A stretch of DNA of 64,000 nt from an uncultured Collinsella sp. (GCA_902479075.1 CABSNK010000001.1:113134-177133); one strand, 5' to 3'; counted from the first letter of the stretch, positions 16,569-24,891 are shown. Notes: generated by a model from the letters alone, not told the origin. Numbers and translations are program-made.

Positions 16569-17987
16569 CTAGAAGATTCGGCGCAGGTCTCCGCGGTTGA
16601 GGGCTTCGTCGAAGAGGTGCTTGAACACCGCGCTGCCGTGCAGGCCATCGTGCTCAAACTCGTTGGTCACCCAGGCGTGCGAGTTGCCCACGCGGCTGAG
16701 CGTATCGAGCTGCAGGCCCGAATCGACGTACATGTCGTCGAAATACACCGCGGCCTGGAGCGGCACCTCGTTGCAGGCCAAGCGCTGCGGGTCGTAGATC
16801 TTGTCCCAGCTGGTGTCTTCCATCAGCAGATCCATGGCGAGCTTGAAGGGCTTGAGCTCGGGCATCTGCTCAAACATCCACGGGAACATAGCCTCACCGG
16901 TAAACATGAGCGGGCGCGTGAGCGTGTCGAACTCGGCGCGATGGGCCTTTTCCTCGGCTGCAGCCCAGTGAATGGGCATCGTGTCGCCGTCGGCGTAGAT
17001 GAACTCCTGCAGCGTCCAGTACAGCGGGTTTGTACGCGTGTTGGTGCGCTCGAAGGCGTGCATCAAAAAGCTGTCGGATACCGAGGAACCGCAGCTCAAC
17101 GTACCGTCGCCATCAACAAACGCGTGGTCGATAATCCAGTGCATGCGCTCAAAGCTCGGCTTCATGCCAAAGTCGCTGCCCATGAGCTGCAGGCGCTCGA
17201 CCGTCATCGGCGAGCCGTCGGGCAGTGCGGGCTTTTGCTCCTCGAGGGCATCTGCCAGGGCCGCCACGCGTTCGACGTCGGCGGGGTAGCGGTCATAATA
17301 CTGCTGGGTCTTGGCCGCCATGCGCGGGAAGGTGTGCGCGTAGACCTCGCCGGCGCTCGCCGGCACGTGCGGAATGCCGCCACAGGTAAAGCTTGCCGCC
17401 ACGCCCTCGGGGAAGAGCGACAGATAGCTCAACGTCAAAAAGCCGCCGTAGCTCTGCCCGAGTGTGACCCAGGGCTTGCCGCCAAAGCCCACCAGGCGCA
17501 GGTACTCAAGGTCGCGCACGATGGAACTGGCGAGGTGGCGCTTGAGAAAGTCCGCCTGCGAGCGTGCGGCATCGGCTCCTGCTGCCTCGGCGCGATCGCC
17601 CAGAGCCGCGATCGTACGCCCGTCTACGCAGCTGCTGCGCCCGGTACCTCGCTGGTCGGGCAGCACGACGCGGAAATGCTTGACGGCCTCCTCGATCCAG
17701 CCATCGCTTGTGGGCGACAGCGGACGCGGGCTCTCGCCGCCGGGGCCGCCCTGCAAAAAGAGGAGGAGCGGCAAGTCGTCGTTAATGCGGTCGGGCGCGC
17801 AAACCACGCGGTAGAAGAGCTTGATGCTTTCGGGTGCACCGGCGATGGGCGCCGGCATTGCGCCGCGGCGCATGGTACTGCCGACGGCCAAAAGCATGGG
17901 CTCCAGGCCGCGCCAGTCGAGGGGGACGTCGATGCTGTGGTCCTCGACGTAGAGGCCGGGGACGTGGTACGAAGTGATGAGCGCCAT
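16569..17987 (-). CDS. Alpha/beta hydrolase, prolyl aminopeptidase-like (S33)
   Basis: The 472-residue protein is a serine hydrolase of the proline-iminopeptidase group, which removes N-terminal proline from peptides. It has the oxyanion HGGP-type motif (GGPGGE, about residues 80-85), DQRGTGRS, and the nucleophile elbow GQSYGG with Ser179. Near the C-terminus it has NEFEHDGLHG, which could supply the catalytic His. It is longer than classical PIPs (about 310 residues) and fits the larger S33 subgroup. The start is the ATG at 17987. No signal peptide is seen. It lies between proB and proA on the opposite strand, a suggestive but unproven link to proline. Confidence 0.8.
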   Translation of the reverse strand: MALITSYHVPGLYVEDHSIDVPLDWRGLEPMLLAVGSTMRRGAMPAPIAGAPESIKLFYRVVCAPDRINDDLPLLLFLQGGPGGESPRPLSPTSDGWIEEAVKHFRVVLPDQRGTGRSSCVDGRTIAALGDRAEAAGADAARSQADFLKRHLASSIVRDLEYLRLVGFGGKPWVTLGQSYGGFLTLSYLSLFPEGVAASFTCGGIPHVPASAGEVYAHTFPRMAAKTQQYYDRYPADVERVAALADALEEQKPALPDGSPMTVERLQLMGSDFGMKPSFERMHWIIDHAFVDGDGTLSCGSSVSDSFLMHAFERTNTRTNPLYWTLQEFIYADGDTMPIHWAAAEEKAHRAEFDTLTRPLMFTGEAMFPWMFEQMPELKPFKLAMDLLMEDTSWDKIYDPQRLACNEVPLQAAVYFDDMYVDSGLQLDTLSRVGNSHAWVTNEFEHDGLHGSAVFKHLFDEALNRGDLRRIF

Positions 17988-18100
17988 GTGATGCTTCCAT
18001 TCGTTGCGGTGTTTCGGGTTGACCAATTCTACCGCCGTCTGCGAGGATGCGTGCAAATCGGCTACCATGGTTGGCAAACATCTAAGAGAAAGGGCCGTTC

Positions 18101-19387
18101 ATGTCGGTCGATATAGCCACCTACGTTCACGATCTTGCCGTTGAGGCCAAGGCCGCTTCGGGCGCGCTTGCCACGGCGAGCGATGTCCAGCGCCAGGAGG
18201 CCGTGCGCGCCATGGCCGCGGCGCTGCGCGACGGCGTCGATTCCATCGTTGCCGCCAACGAGCTCGATATGTCCGCCGCGCGTGATGCAGGCACCTCGGC
18301 GGGGCTCCTCGATCGCTTACTACTGACGCCCGAGCGCGTCGAGAGTATGGCCGCCGGCCTGGAGAAGCTCGCTGAGCTGCCCGATCCTGTCGGCCGCGTG
18401 CTCGACCACCGCGTGCTTGCAAGTGGTGTGGACCTGACCCGCGTGAGTGTGCCACTGGGCCTGGTCGCCATGGTGTATGAGGCCCGTCCCAACGTGACGG
18501 CCGATGCTGCGGGCATCTGCATCCGCACTGGCAACGCCTGCATTCTGCGCGGCGGTTCGCTGGCCTATCACTCGTGCGCCATGATCGCCGAGCTGCTGGC
18601 CGATGCGCTCGAGGCCAAGGGCTTCCCGCGCGAGGCCGTGTCGATGATCGAGTCCACCGACCGCGAGGCCACTGGCGAGCTCATGAAGCTCCGCGGTATC
18701 GTCGATGTGCTCATTCCGCGCGGCGGTGCAGGGCTGATCCAGCGCTGCGTGCGCGAGTCGCTCGTGCCGGTGATCGAGACGGGTGCGGGCAACTGCCACA
18801 TCTACGTGCATGAATCCGCCGACTTTGATAAGGCACTCAACATTATCGTTAATGCCAAGACCCAGCGCGTAGGCGTGTGCAATGCCGCCGAGTCGCTGCT
18901 GGTCGACCGTGCTGTGGCCGATGCGTTTTTGCCTGCGGTCGTGGCCGTGCTGCATGACCACGGCGTGTTCATTCACGGCGACGAGGCAACCTGCGCCGCA
19001 TGCGCCGATGCCGGGCTTGCCGAGGGTGATGACTACGTCGCCGCGACTGAGGAGGACTGGGGTCGCGAGTACCTGGCTCTCGAGATGAGCGTGAAGGTCG
19101 TGGCAAACGAGGACGAGGCCATCGCACACATCAACCGCTACGGCACCATGCATTCCGAGGCCATCATCGCCGAGGACGAGGATGCCTGCGAGCGCTTCCT
19201 GGATGCGGTCGACGCCTCGGCCGTGTACGCCAACGCCAGCACGCGCTTCACCGACGGCGGCGAGTTTGGCCTGGGCGCCGAGATCGGCATCTCGACCCAA
19301 AAGCTCCACGCCCGCGGCCCCTTTGCCGCCGAGGCCCTCACCACCTACAAATATAAGCTCCGCGGCACCGGCCAGGTCCGCCCCTAA
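18101..19387 (+). CDS. proA: Gamma-glutamyl phosphate reductase
   Basis: The second enzyme of proline synthesis reduces glutamyl 5-phosphate to the semialdehyde with NADPH. It belongs to the aldehyde dehydrogenase superfamily. Clear blocks are VPLGLVAMVYEARPNVT (about residue 119), LRGGSLAYHS, the IPRGGAGLI loop, ETGAGNCHIYV and the catalytic Cys region QRVGVCNAAE (about residue 257). The 428 residues match the family. The ATG at 18101 follows AGAGAAAGGG. A family B palindrome starts inside its TAA stop codon. Confidence 0.96.
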   Translation: MSVDIATYVHDLAVEAKAASGALATASDVQRQEAVRAMAAALRDGVDSIVAANELDMSAARDAGTSAGLLDRLLLTPERVESMAAGLEKLAELPDPVGRVLDHRVLASGVDLTRVSVPLGLVAMVYEARPNVTADAAGICIRTGNACILRGGSLAYHSCAMIAELLADALEAKGFPREAVSMIESTDREATGELMKLRGIVDVLIPRGGAGLIQRCVRESLVPVIETGAGNCHIYVHESADFDKALNIIVNAKTQRVGVCNAAESLLVDRAVADAFLPAVVAVLHDHGVFIHGDEATCAACADAGLAEGDDYVAATEEDWGREYLALEMSVKVVANEDEAIAHINRYGTMHSEAIIAEDEDACERFLDAVDASAVYANASTRFTDGGEFGLGAEIGISTQKLHARGPFAAEALTTYKYKLRGTGQVRP

Positions 19388-19426
19388 ACCTACCAAAAAG
19401 GGACAGGTTTATTTTGGCAGGTTTTA
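19385..19426. repeat. CCAAAAAGGGACAGG element (family B, copy 1)
   Basis: The element starts with the proA stop TAA and reads ACCTACCAAAAAGGGACAGG, then TTTATTTTGGCAGGTTTTAT. CCTACCAAAA can pair with TTTTGGCAGG, with one mismatch. It is oriented with the gene, as are the copies at the ends of the HD and carD-like genes. Confidence 0.85.
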
Positions 19427-19558
19427 TCTGCGGTTTTGCCGGGCGACACGTTTGCCCGGCTTTTTTCTCCGTATACCTTTTCTGCCTTTCGGCTTGAGCT
19501 ACGGCGATATACGATAATGACGCCGTGTCCTAGCACCGACTCACCTGGAGGTATTGCC

Positions 19559-20158
19559 ATGTCCCAGATGCTTTCCGCCGGAATCACCCGCGACCGTGCG
19601 TTCGAACTGCTTAACGAGCACAACAAAGACCCGTTCCACATCACCCACGGCGAGACGGTCGAGGGCACCATGCGCTACTTTGCGCGCGAGTTCGATCCCA
19701 AGAACGAGGAGTTTTGGGGCATCGTCGGCCTGCTGCACGACTTGGATTGGGAGGAGCATGAGGACGACCCCGTGAACCACACCATCTATGCGGCAGAAAT
19801 CCTCGAGGGCGAGGGCGCATCGCCCGAACTCATTCGCGCTATTCAGACGCACACGTCCGATTTCAATGCCTCGCTGCCCAAGCCCGAGCTTCAGATGGAG
19901 AAGATCCTGTTTGCTTGCGACGAGCTCACCGGCCTGATCGGTGCTGCCGTGATCATGCGTCCGAGCAAAAGCGTCATGGACTTTACGACTAAGTCGCTCA
20001 AGAAAAAGTTCAAGGACAAGCGCTTTGCCGCCGGCTGCTCGCGCGACGTGATTTCGCAGGGCGCCGAGATGTTGGGCTGGGAGCTTCCCGAGCTCTTCGA
20101 CCGCACCATCGCGGCCATGCAGTCCTTCGCGCCCGACCGCGACACCTTCCAGGCCTAA
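19559..20158 (+). CDS. HD-domain hydrolase
   Basis: The 199-residue protein has an HD phosphohydrolase fold. The metal-binding HD pair is His60-Asp61 (GLLHDLDWE), with earlier HITHGETVEG and a later HTSDF supplying other histidines. Such proteins often act on nucleotides or nucleotide-linked signals, but the substrate cannot be told. It resembles the predicted-hydrolase HD proteins common in anaerobes. The ATG at 19559 follows CTGGAGGT. A family B element begins in its TAA stop. Confidence 0.8.
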   Translation: MSQMLSAGITRDRAFELLNEHNKDPFHITHGETVEGTMRYFAREFDPKNEEFWGIVGLLHDLDWEEHEDDPVNHTIYAAEILEGEGASPELIRAIQTHTSDFNASLPKPELQMEKILFACDELTGLIGAAVIMRPSKSVMDFTTKSLKKKFKDKRFAAGCSRDVISQGAEMLGWELPELFDRTIAAMQSFAPDRDTFQA

Positions 20159-20197
20159 CCTGCCAAAAAGGGACAGGTTTATTTTGGTAGGTTTTAT
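20156..20197. repeat. CCAAAAAGGGACAGG element (family B, copy 2)
   Basis: TAACCTGCCAAAAAGGGACA, then GGTTTATTTTGGTAGGTTTTAT, begins at the HD-gene stop codon. It is almost identical to the copy at 19385 and to the reverse complement of 21404-21445. With the latter it brackets the RAYT gene as an inverted pair. Confidence 0.88.
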
Positions 20198-20202
20198 CTG
20201 GG

Positions 20203-20243
20203 AAAACGCTTCCGTTGGATGTTATTCAGCGGAAGCGTTTTCT
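20203..20243 (+). terminator. Terminator after the HD-domain gene
   Basis: AAAACGCTTCCG (20203-20214) pairs perfectly with CGGAAGCGTTTT (20230-20241). The A and T tails make it usable in both directions. Confidence 0.75.
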
Positions 20244-20328
20244 GTTTGACATGGTGACGCTGGCGAATGGCGGCGCCTCGCGGCAGACAGCTGCGCTTCG
20301 CCGTATCCGTAACTCGGCAAACGCGACG

Positions 20329-21087
20329 CTACGACGCGTTCTTGATAATCCATGTTCCCAGTCCGGTCAGCAGCTGAACCTGCTTAACCGTTAGCCCTTG
20401 TTTTCGAAGCGCGAGAATCGCCTCATTGCGAAGTGGCTTGGAGACGGATTTGAGTTCCGTCGGAGCACATCCTGCGACACTCTGCACGATTGCCGTGCCA
20501 AATTCGCATAGATCTTCCTCGCGAACCTTGGCTGTTGCGCTGGGGCGATAGGGAAGCGACGGCGTACTTTCCATGAGCCGAAGGTATGAGCGAGGTGTTG
20601 GGAATAAAACACCGACAACGCTGCTGGTAACATGCGGCCGTGACCTGGCACTCATTAGATACTCGCGATGGCTGCTCCAGGGATATTCGTCGTATGCCGC
20701 CAGTCCCGCTTTTTGTGGATTCAGATGAATGTATCGAATTGCCTCGAGTAAATATACTTCTGACTTAATGGGCGAATCCCAAAACCGCTCCTGAAACACG
20801 TGGCCGATATGCCCCGTCCGCGCATTGTACCTGCCCGCATACGATACTGCTACCGCGTGCATCGCGTCGCTCTTGCGGTCGTCCGGATCGTCGATGAGCA
20901 GATGAATGTGGTTTCCCATAAGGCACCAAGCGATAAGCTCGATATTGTGTTTGGGGAGGATCGCATCGAGGATCTGAAGCATGGCGATTCGGTCCTCGGC
21001 ATCGTCAAACAGCAATTGCCCTCCGTTTCCACGCAACGTGATGTGGAAATAACCGGTTGGTGACTTTGAACGAGGTTTTCTCGGCAT
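20329..21087 (-). CDS. REP-associated tyrosine transposase (RAYT, Y1 family)
   Basis: The 252-residue protein is a single-strand-DNA endonuclease of the Y1/HUH superfamily. The metal-binding HUH motif is His60-Ile-His62 (GNHIHLLI) and the candidate catalytic Tyr119 lies in EAIRYIHLNP. It also has FHITLRGNGGQLLF and GHVFQERF, typical of the RAYT branch rather than IS200/IS605 TnpA, which is shorter. Residues 200-252 form an extra domain with a helix-turn-helix look (LRKQGLTVKQVQLLTGL). Start ATG 21087 has AAAGGAGGG upstream. It is bracketed by inverted family B palindromes and is the only transposase-like gene in the chromosomal part. Confidence 0.88.
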   Translation of the reverse strand: MPRKPRSKSPTGYFHITLRGNGGQLLFDDAEDRIAMLQILDAILPKHNIELIAWCLMGNHIHLLIDDPDDRKSDAMHAVAVSYAGRYNARTGHIGHVFQERFWDSPIKSEVYLLEAIRYIHLNPQKAGLAAYDEYPWSSHREYLMSARSRPHVTSSVVGVLFPTPRSYLRLMESTPSLPYRPSATAKVREEDLCEFGTAIVQSVAGCAPTELKSVSKPLRNEAILALRKQGLTVKQVQLLTGLGTWIIKNAS

Positions 21088-21337
21088 GGCCCCTCCTTTA
21101 GCTTGGATGGGCTGAAGATACCTCATTCGGAGGCTTCGGTTGTCGAGATTCAGTTCACCGACTATAGCTGCTACCTGCCGAAATGTTATTGCGTTTTCAA
21201 ATTGATGCTTTTTAATGGTAATTGAGCAAGACAGGCGCGCTTGTTGTGGATGCGGCCGTTGGTTGCGTCGATCTGGACGGCCCCCGCGTGATGTCATCGC
21301 AAATGGGCTTCACGTATTCTACGGATATAGAAAAATG

Positions 21338-21378
21338 GCCGGGCGCTCACAAACAAAACGGAGCACCCGGCCATTTAC
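21338..21378. terminator. Bidirectional hairpin upstream of the RAYT gene
   Basis: AAATGGCCGGG and GCTC pair with GGAGC and CCCGGCCATTT around an 11-base loop. It lies between the carD-like gene end and the RAYT start. The rest of this gap, apart from the palindrome at 21404, shows nothing further. Confidence 0.6.
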
Positions 21379-21403
21379 TGATTGTTTGTTGACGTTTGGC
21401 CAG

Positions 21404-21445
21404 ATAAAACCTGCCAAAATAAACCTGTCCCTTTTTGGCAGGTTA
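21404..21445. repeat. CCAAAAAGGGACAGG element (family B, copy 3, inverted)
   Basis: Reverse complement of the copy at 20156. On the minus strand it begins with the TAA stop codon of the carD-like gene, followed by CCTGCCAAAAAGGGACAGG. It is the third of three copies that start exactly at a stop codon. Confidence 0.88.
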
Positions 21446-21928
21446 GTTGAGGGCGGCTTGGGCTAGGCGGGCTTCGGCGGCCTCTTCGGTGACGCCCAGG
21501 GCCACGGCGAACTCCTCGATGGAGCGGCGCTTGGCTTCCTTGAGTACGCGCATGTAGTAGGAGCTGGGCTTTTTATCTGCTTCCTCGGCCTGGCGAATAC
21601 GGTGCATCATGGTTTTTGCCACGCGAACCGTCTCGGGCGCGCCCAGCTTGAGCTGCTGCTTAAAGTGCGTCTCCTCGAGCGAGCTATTGCGCTCGGTAAA
21701 GGTGTCGCACTCCAGCTCATCGTAGTGGCTCAGCAGGTGCTCTGCATCTTGCTGGGAGATAGCGGCATGCAGACGGTCGGCCTGCGCCACGGGGTACATG
21801 AGAATCGTCTGCGCATGTCCCTGTTTGGTCTCGAGCAACAACATGGGCTGCGGTGTGTCGTCCCTAAAGCCGACGACGGTGCAGACTCCCTGACCCGGAT
21901 GAATGACGTGTTGACCGATTGAGAACAT
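21443..21928 (-). CDS. CarD-like transcription regulator
   Basis: The 161-residue protein starts with the RNA-polymerase-interacting Tudor-like domain of the CarD/CdnL/TRCF family (FSIGQHVIHPGQGVCTVVGF, then YPVAQADRLHAAI). A helical C-terminal half follows (residues 65-161). In actinobacteria CarD stabilises open promoter complexes, particularly at rRNA promoters, by binding the polymerase beta subunit and upstream DNA. Length matches CdnL proteins. The start ATG 21928 follows a TTGGAGGT on the minus strand. It stands alone between RAYT and argS. Confidence 0.87.
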   Translation of the reverse strand: MFSIGQHVIHPGQGVCTVVGFRDDTPQPMLLLETKQGHAQTILMYPVAQADRLHAAISQQDAEHLLSHYDELECDTFTERNSSLEETHFKQQLKLGAPETVRVAKTMMHRIRQAEEADKKPSSYYMRVLKEAKRRSIEEFAVALGVTEEAAEARLAQAALN

Positions 21929-22270
21929 GCTACCTCCAACTTATACGAATTTACGTATGTTAAGAATACCACGCTGACGTGCGCAAACCATCACTTTATG
22001 CAGGAAAAGCACACAACTCCGATAGGTAAGAGTATTCGATAACAGACGCAGCTCATTCACACCTTTATGCATTTTCAACGCCTGCATAATCTGCAGGCAG
22101 ACCGGCATCTTTGAGTGACTCCATACAAGCGGTAGTCATTTTTGTGCATATGCAATATCTATTAGCTTTACCCTGCGACAGTAGTTACCGCTTGTGATAG
22201 AGTGCTACAAACTCTGGCTTTTGCCCTACGAGTGACCAAGAGCTCGGGGGCTTTAACACAAGGAGGATCT
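21929..22270 (+). promoter_or_regulatory. Intergenic region upstream of argS with an inverted repeat
   Basis: A lower-GC gap between divergent genes. It contains a perfect 10-bp inverted repeat, ACAAGCGGTA (22125-22134) and TACCGCTTGT (22186-22195), and a smaller CCTGCATAATCTGCAGG palindrome-like stretch at 22081-22097. The repeat lies about 80 bases ahead of the argS start and may be regulatory. No T-box features are present. Confidence 0.35.
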
Positions 22271-24124
22271 ATGCCCGAGAAGATTGAAGAGCTGGTACGC
22301 GCTGCGCTTGCTGCGGCCCAGGAGGCCGGCGACCTTTCCGCATTTGAACTTGACGATTGCGCTATCGAGCGACCGGCTGATACTTCTCATGGCGAGTGGA
22401 CCTCCACCATGGCCCTGAAGTCCGCCAAGCTGGCTCACTGCGCCCCGCGCAAGATCGCCGAGGCCGTCGTTGCCCATATGCCCGAGGACCCCGCGATCGA
22501 GAAGGTCGAGATCGCCGGTCCTGGCTTCATCAACTTCTACCTCTCCGTCGCCGTCAAGAACGCCATCTTTGGCGAGGCCCGCGAGAAGGGTATGGACTTC
22601 GCTAAGTCCAACGTCGGTGGCGGCCTGAAGACTCAGGTCGAGTTCGTCTCCGCCAACCCCGTCGGCCCCATGCACATCGGTCATGGCCGCTGGGCCGCTC
22701 TGGGCGACTCCCTTTGCCGTGTGATGGACCACGCCGGTTACGACATCCAGCGTGAGTTCTACATCAACGACCACGGCTCTCAGATGAACACCTTCGGTAA
22801 CTCCATCAGCACGCGCTATATGCAGCTTGCCGACATCATCGCCAAGCAGGGCGTGGATATCGACGAGGCTCACAAGATTCTGATCGCCGACCGCGACGCC
22901 TTTGTTGCCGACGAGAGCGACGAGCATCCCGAGACCCATCCGTATCAGGACAACTTTGCCGAGACTCTGGGCAAGGACTCCTACGGCGGCGACTACATCA
23001 TCGACGAGGCTGCCGAGTTCTGGCGCACCGACGGCGATAAGTGGGTCAACGCCGATCCGCAGGAGCGCATGGAGAGCTTCCGCGAGCGCGGTTACGTAAA
23101 GATGGTCGACAACATGCGCGACCTTTGCCACGCCGTTAACTGCGACTTTGATCGTTGGTTCTCCGAGCGCTCTCTGTACGTGAAGGACACCGAGGGCGAG
23201 ACCGCCGGCACCTCCGCCGTCGACCGCGCTTTTGAGAAGCTCGACAAGATGGGCTATCTCTACACCAAGGACGGCGCCCTGTGGTTCCGCTCCACCGATC
23301 TGGGCGATGACAAGGACCGCGTCCTGATCAAGTCCGATGGCGAGTACACCTACTTCGCCTCCGACGTTGCCTATCACTGGGATAAGTTCCAGCGCGTCGA
23401 CCACGTCATCGACATCTGGGGCGCCGACCACCACGGCTACATCGAGCGCGTCCGCTGCGTCTGCGACGCTCTTGGCTATCCCGGCAAGTTTGAGGTTTTG
23501 CTGGGTCAGCTCGTCAACCTGCTGCGCAACGGCAAGCCCGTCCGTATGTCCAAGCGCAAGGGCACCATGGTGACCCTGCAGGAGCTCGTCGACGAGGTCG
23601 GCTCCGACGCCGCTCGCTACACGCTCATCTCCAAGAGCTCAAACCAGATGGTCGACTTCGATATCGAGGCCGTCAAGAAGCGCGACAACTCCAACCCGGT
23701 GTACTACGTGCAGTACGCTCACGCTCGCGTGTGCTCCATCCTGCGTCGTGCCGCCGACGTTACCGCCGAGCAGGCCGCCGAGATGGGCATGAAGGCCGTC
23801 GCCGAGAAGGCTATTGGCGAGAACGTCGATTACTCGCTGCTGACCGACCCGACCGAACTTGCCCTTTCGCGTAAGCTCAACGAGCTCACCGACCTCATCG
23901 GTAGCTGCGCTCGCGATCGCGCCCCGTTCCGCCTGACTCACTTTGCCGAGGAGCTCGCCGGCGACTTCCACAGCTTCTACGCCGCCTGCCAGGTCCTTCC
24001 GAGCGAGGGCCATCCCGTCGACCCCGAGCTCTCGCGCGCCCGTTTGGCCGCCTGCGACGCCGTCCGTGTGACGCTCGCCCTGGTGCTTACCCTCGTTGGC
24101 GTTTCTGCCCCCGAGCAGATGTAA
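22271..24124 (+). CDS. argS: Arginyl-tRNA synthetase
   Basis: Class I synthetase charging tRNA-Arg. The N-terminal Add-1 domain (about 1-120) precedes the HIGH region (FVSANPVGPMHIGHGRW, about residue 125). A YFASDVAYHWDKF block and VRMSKRKG follow, the KMSKS equivalent near residue 425. A C-terminal DALR anticodon-binding domain ends the protein. The 617 residues fit. The ATG at 22271 has AAGGAGG 6-12 bases upstream. Base use is strongly biased to C-ending codons, as in highly expressed genes here. Confidence 0.95.
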   Translation: MPEKIEELVRAALAAAQEAGDLSAFELDDCAIERPADTSHGEWTSTMALKSAKLAHCAPRKIAEAVVAHMPEDPAIEKVEIAGPGFINFYLSVAVKNAIFGEAREKGMDFAKSNVGGGLKTQVEFVSANPVGPMHIGHGRWAALGDSLCRVMDHAGYDIQREFYINDHGSQMNTFGNSISTRYMQLADIIAKQGVDIDEAHKILIADRDAFVADESDEHPETHPYQDNFAETLGKDSYGGDYIIDEAAEFWRTDGDKWVNADPQERMESFRERGYVKMVDNMRDLCHAVNCDFDRWFSERSLYVKDTEGETAGTSAVDRAFEKLDKMGYLYTKDGALWFRSTDLGDDKDRVLIKSDGEYTYFASDVAYHWDKFQRVDHVIDIWGADHHGYIERVRCVCDALGYPGKFEVLLGQLVNLLRNGKPVRMSKRKGTMVTLQELVDEVGSDAARYTLISKSSNQMVDFDIEAVKKRDNSNPVYYVQYAHARVCSILRRAADVTAEQAAEMGMKAVAEKAIGENVDYSLLTDPTELALSRKLNELTDLIGSCARDRAPFRLTHFAEELAGDFHSFYAACQVLPSEGHPVDPELSRARLAACDAVRVTLALVLTLVGVSAPEQM

Positions 24125-24168
24125 GCGCTGGTCGTTTGACTGCGTTGGTTTGGTTTGACTGAGCCTCG

Positions 24169-24203
24169 AAAGCCCGATCTCCCATGCGGAGGTCGGGCTT
24201 TTT
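24169..24203 (+). terminator. argS terminator
   Basis: AAAGCCCGATCTCC pairs with GGAGGTCGGGCTTT (one mismatch-free 14-bp stem allowing the G-T centre), ending in a T run. It lies 45 bases after the argS stop. Confidence 0.85.
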
Positions 24204-24260
24204 GCGTTTAGCGAGACAATTTGGCTTGCTGGAAAATGCTACCAAATCGCAACTATAACG

Positions 24261-24388
24261 GTTTACTACGATGAATCGAGGGATTCCAATCACACGGGCT
24301 TTTCACCGAAAAGTGCAAGCCATCTAGCTGGGGTTTTATTTTTTCGGTTTTTGGCGTGGTCGTGGTTGAGCGATTCATCGTAGTAAAC
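24261..24388. mobile_element. MITE-like element with TACTACG inverted repeats, copy 1
   Basis: Perfect 18-bp terminal inverted repeats (GTTTACTACGATGAATCG at 24261-24278 and its complement at 24371-24388) enclose 92 non-coding bases. The pairing continues imperfectly outward to about 24250 and 24398. The interior holds GGTTTTATTTTTTCGG followed by TTTTTGGCGTGGT, which resembles the reverse complement of the interior of the next element. There is no coding capacity. Confidence 0.6.
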
Positions 24389-24405
24389 AGCCATAGTTTT
24401 GAAAA

Positions 24406-24435
24406 TGACCCTAGGGGACGGAGGAAAACGGATCA
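24406..24435. repeat. TGATCC-type element (family C, copy 5)
   Basis: TGACCCTAGGGGACGGAGG, then AAAACGGATCA, between the two MITE-like elements. It is the same core as the copies at 7928 and 15030, with one arm base changed. Confidence 0.8.
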
Positions 24436-24485
24436 TTTTTGTCCCGTGGAGGAACGGTGGGATACCTTCTGCCAAGAATCGGGGG

Positions 24486-24614
24486 CATCTACTACGTTTA
24501 AGTGCGTACCCCGAACCACGCCGAAAATCGCAATATTAAAACCGCAGGTAGCAGGTCTGCGACTTTCGAAAATAGTGAGTATGGTCAGGGGTGCGGGGGC
24601 AAACGTAGTAGATG
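24486..24614. mobile_element. MITE-like element with TACTACG inverted repeats, copy 2
   Basis: Perfect 14-bp terminal inverted repeats (CATCTACTACGTTT at 24486-24499 and AAACGTAGTAGATG at 24601-24614) enclose 101 non-coding bases. Overall length (129 bp) and the TACTACG core match copy 1. Its interior ACCACGCCGAAAATCGCA, then ATATTAAAACC, is similar to the reverse complement of the copy-1 interior, so the two look related but inverted. Confidence 0.6.
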
Positions 24615-24863
24615 GGCGCGATTCGTGGCACATCGATCTTGGGGCCGATGCCCTTGTCCCTTAGCTGTTCCGTTTTCTCGATGCTTGAGGCTTGATCTGC
24701 CTTCTTCTTATGAGTTGCGGTGGAATGGTTCCTGCTTGAGGGGTGCCGGCCGGGATTTGGGAACTATTTCACCGCAGCTTTTGATGTGGCGATGGTGTAC
24801 GCCGGAACTTTGTAAAGAGCATCCCTTTTGACTAGTCGTTTAAGAACGTCCCCGATGACTAAG
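24615..24863. other. Gene-free stretch ahead of rho, with a family E fragment
   Basis: No convincing gene is visible. At 24831-24861 a fragment with TTTAAGAACGTCCCCGATGA matches the end of the cluster after lctP (3519-3553). The remainder looks like decayed sequence. Confidence 0.4.
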
Positions 24864-24891
24864 TTGCAGGTGGTTGCGGTTGTGTTACACT
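24864..24891 (+). promoter_or_regulatory. rho promoter and leader
   Basis: TTGCAG (24864-24869) and TACACT (24886-24891) are 16 bases apart. The transcript would carry a leader of about 140 bases before the GTG at 25036. Long leaders are common for rho, which often controls itself by premature termination, but I see no specific structure proving that. Confidence 0.5.

Noticed and set aside
20329..21087. IS200/IS605 insertion sequence
   Set aside because: The protein is about 100 residues longer than IS200 TnpA, has the RAYT-type blocks and an extra C-terminal domain, and no TnpB or IS ends are seen.
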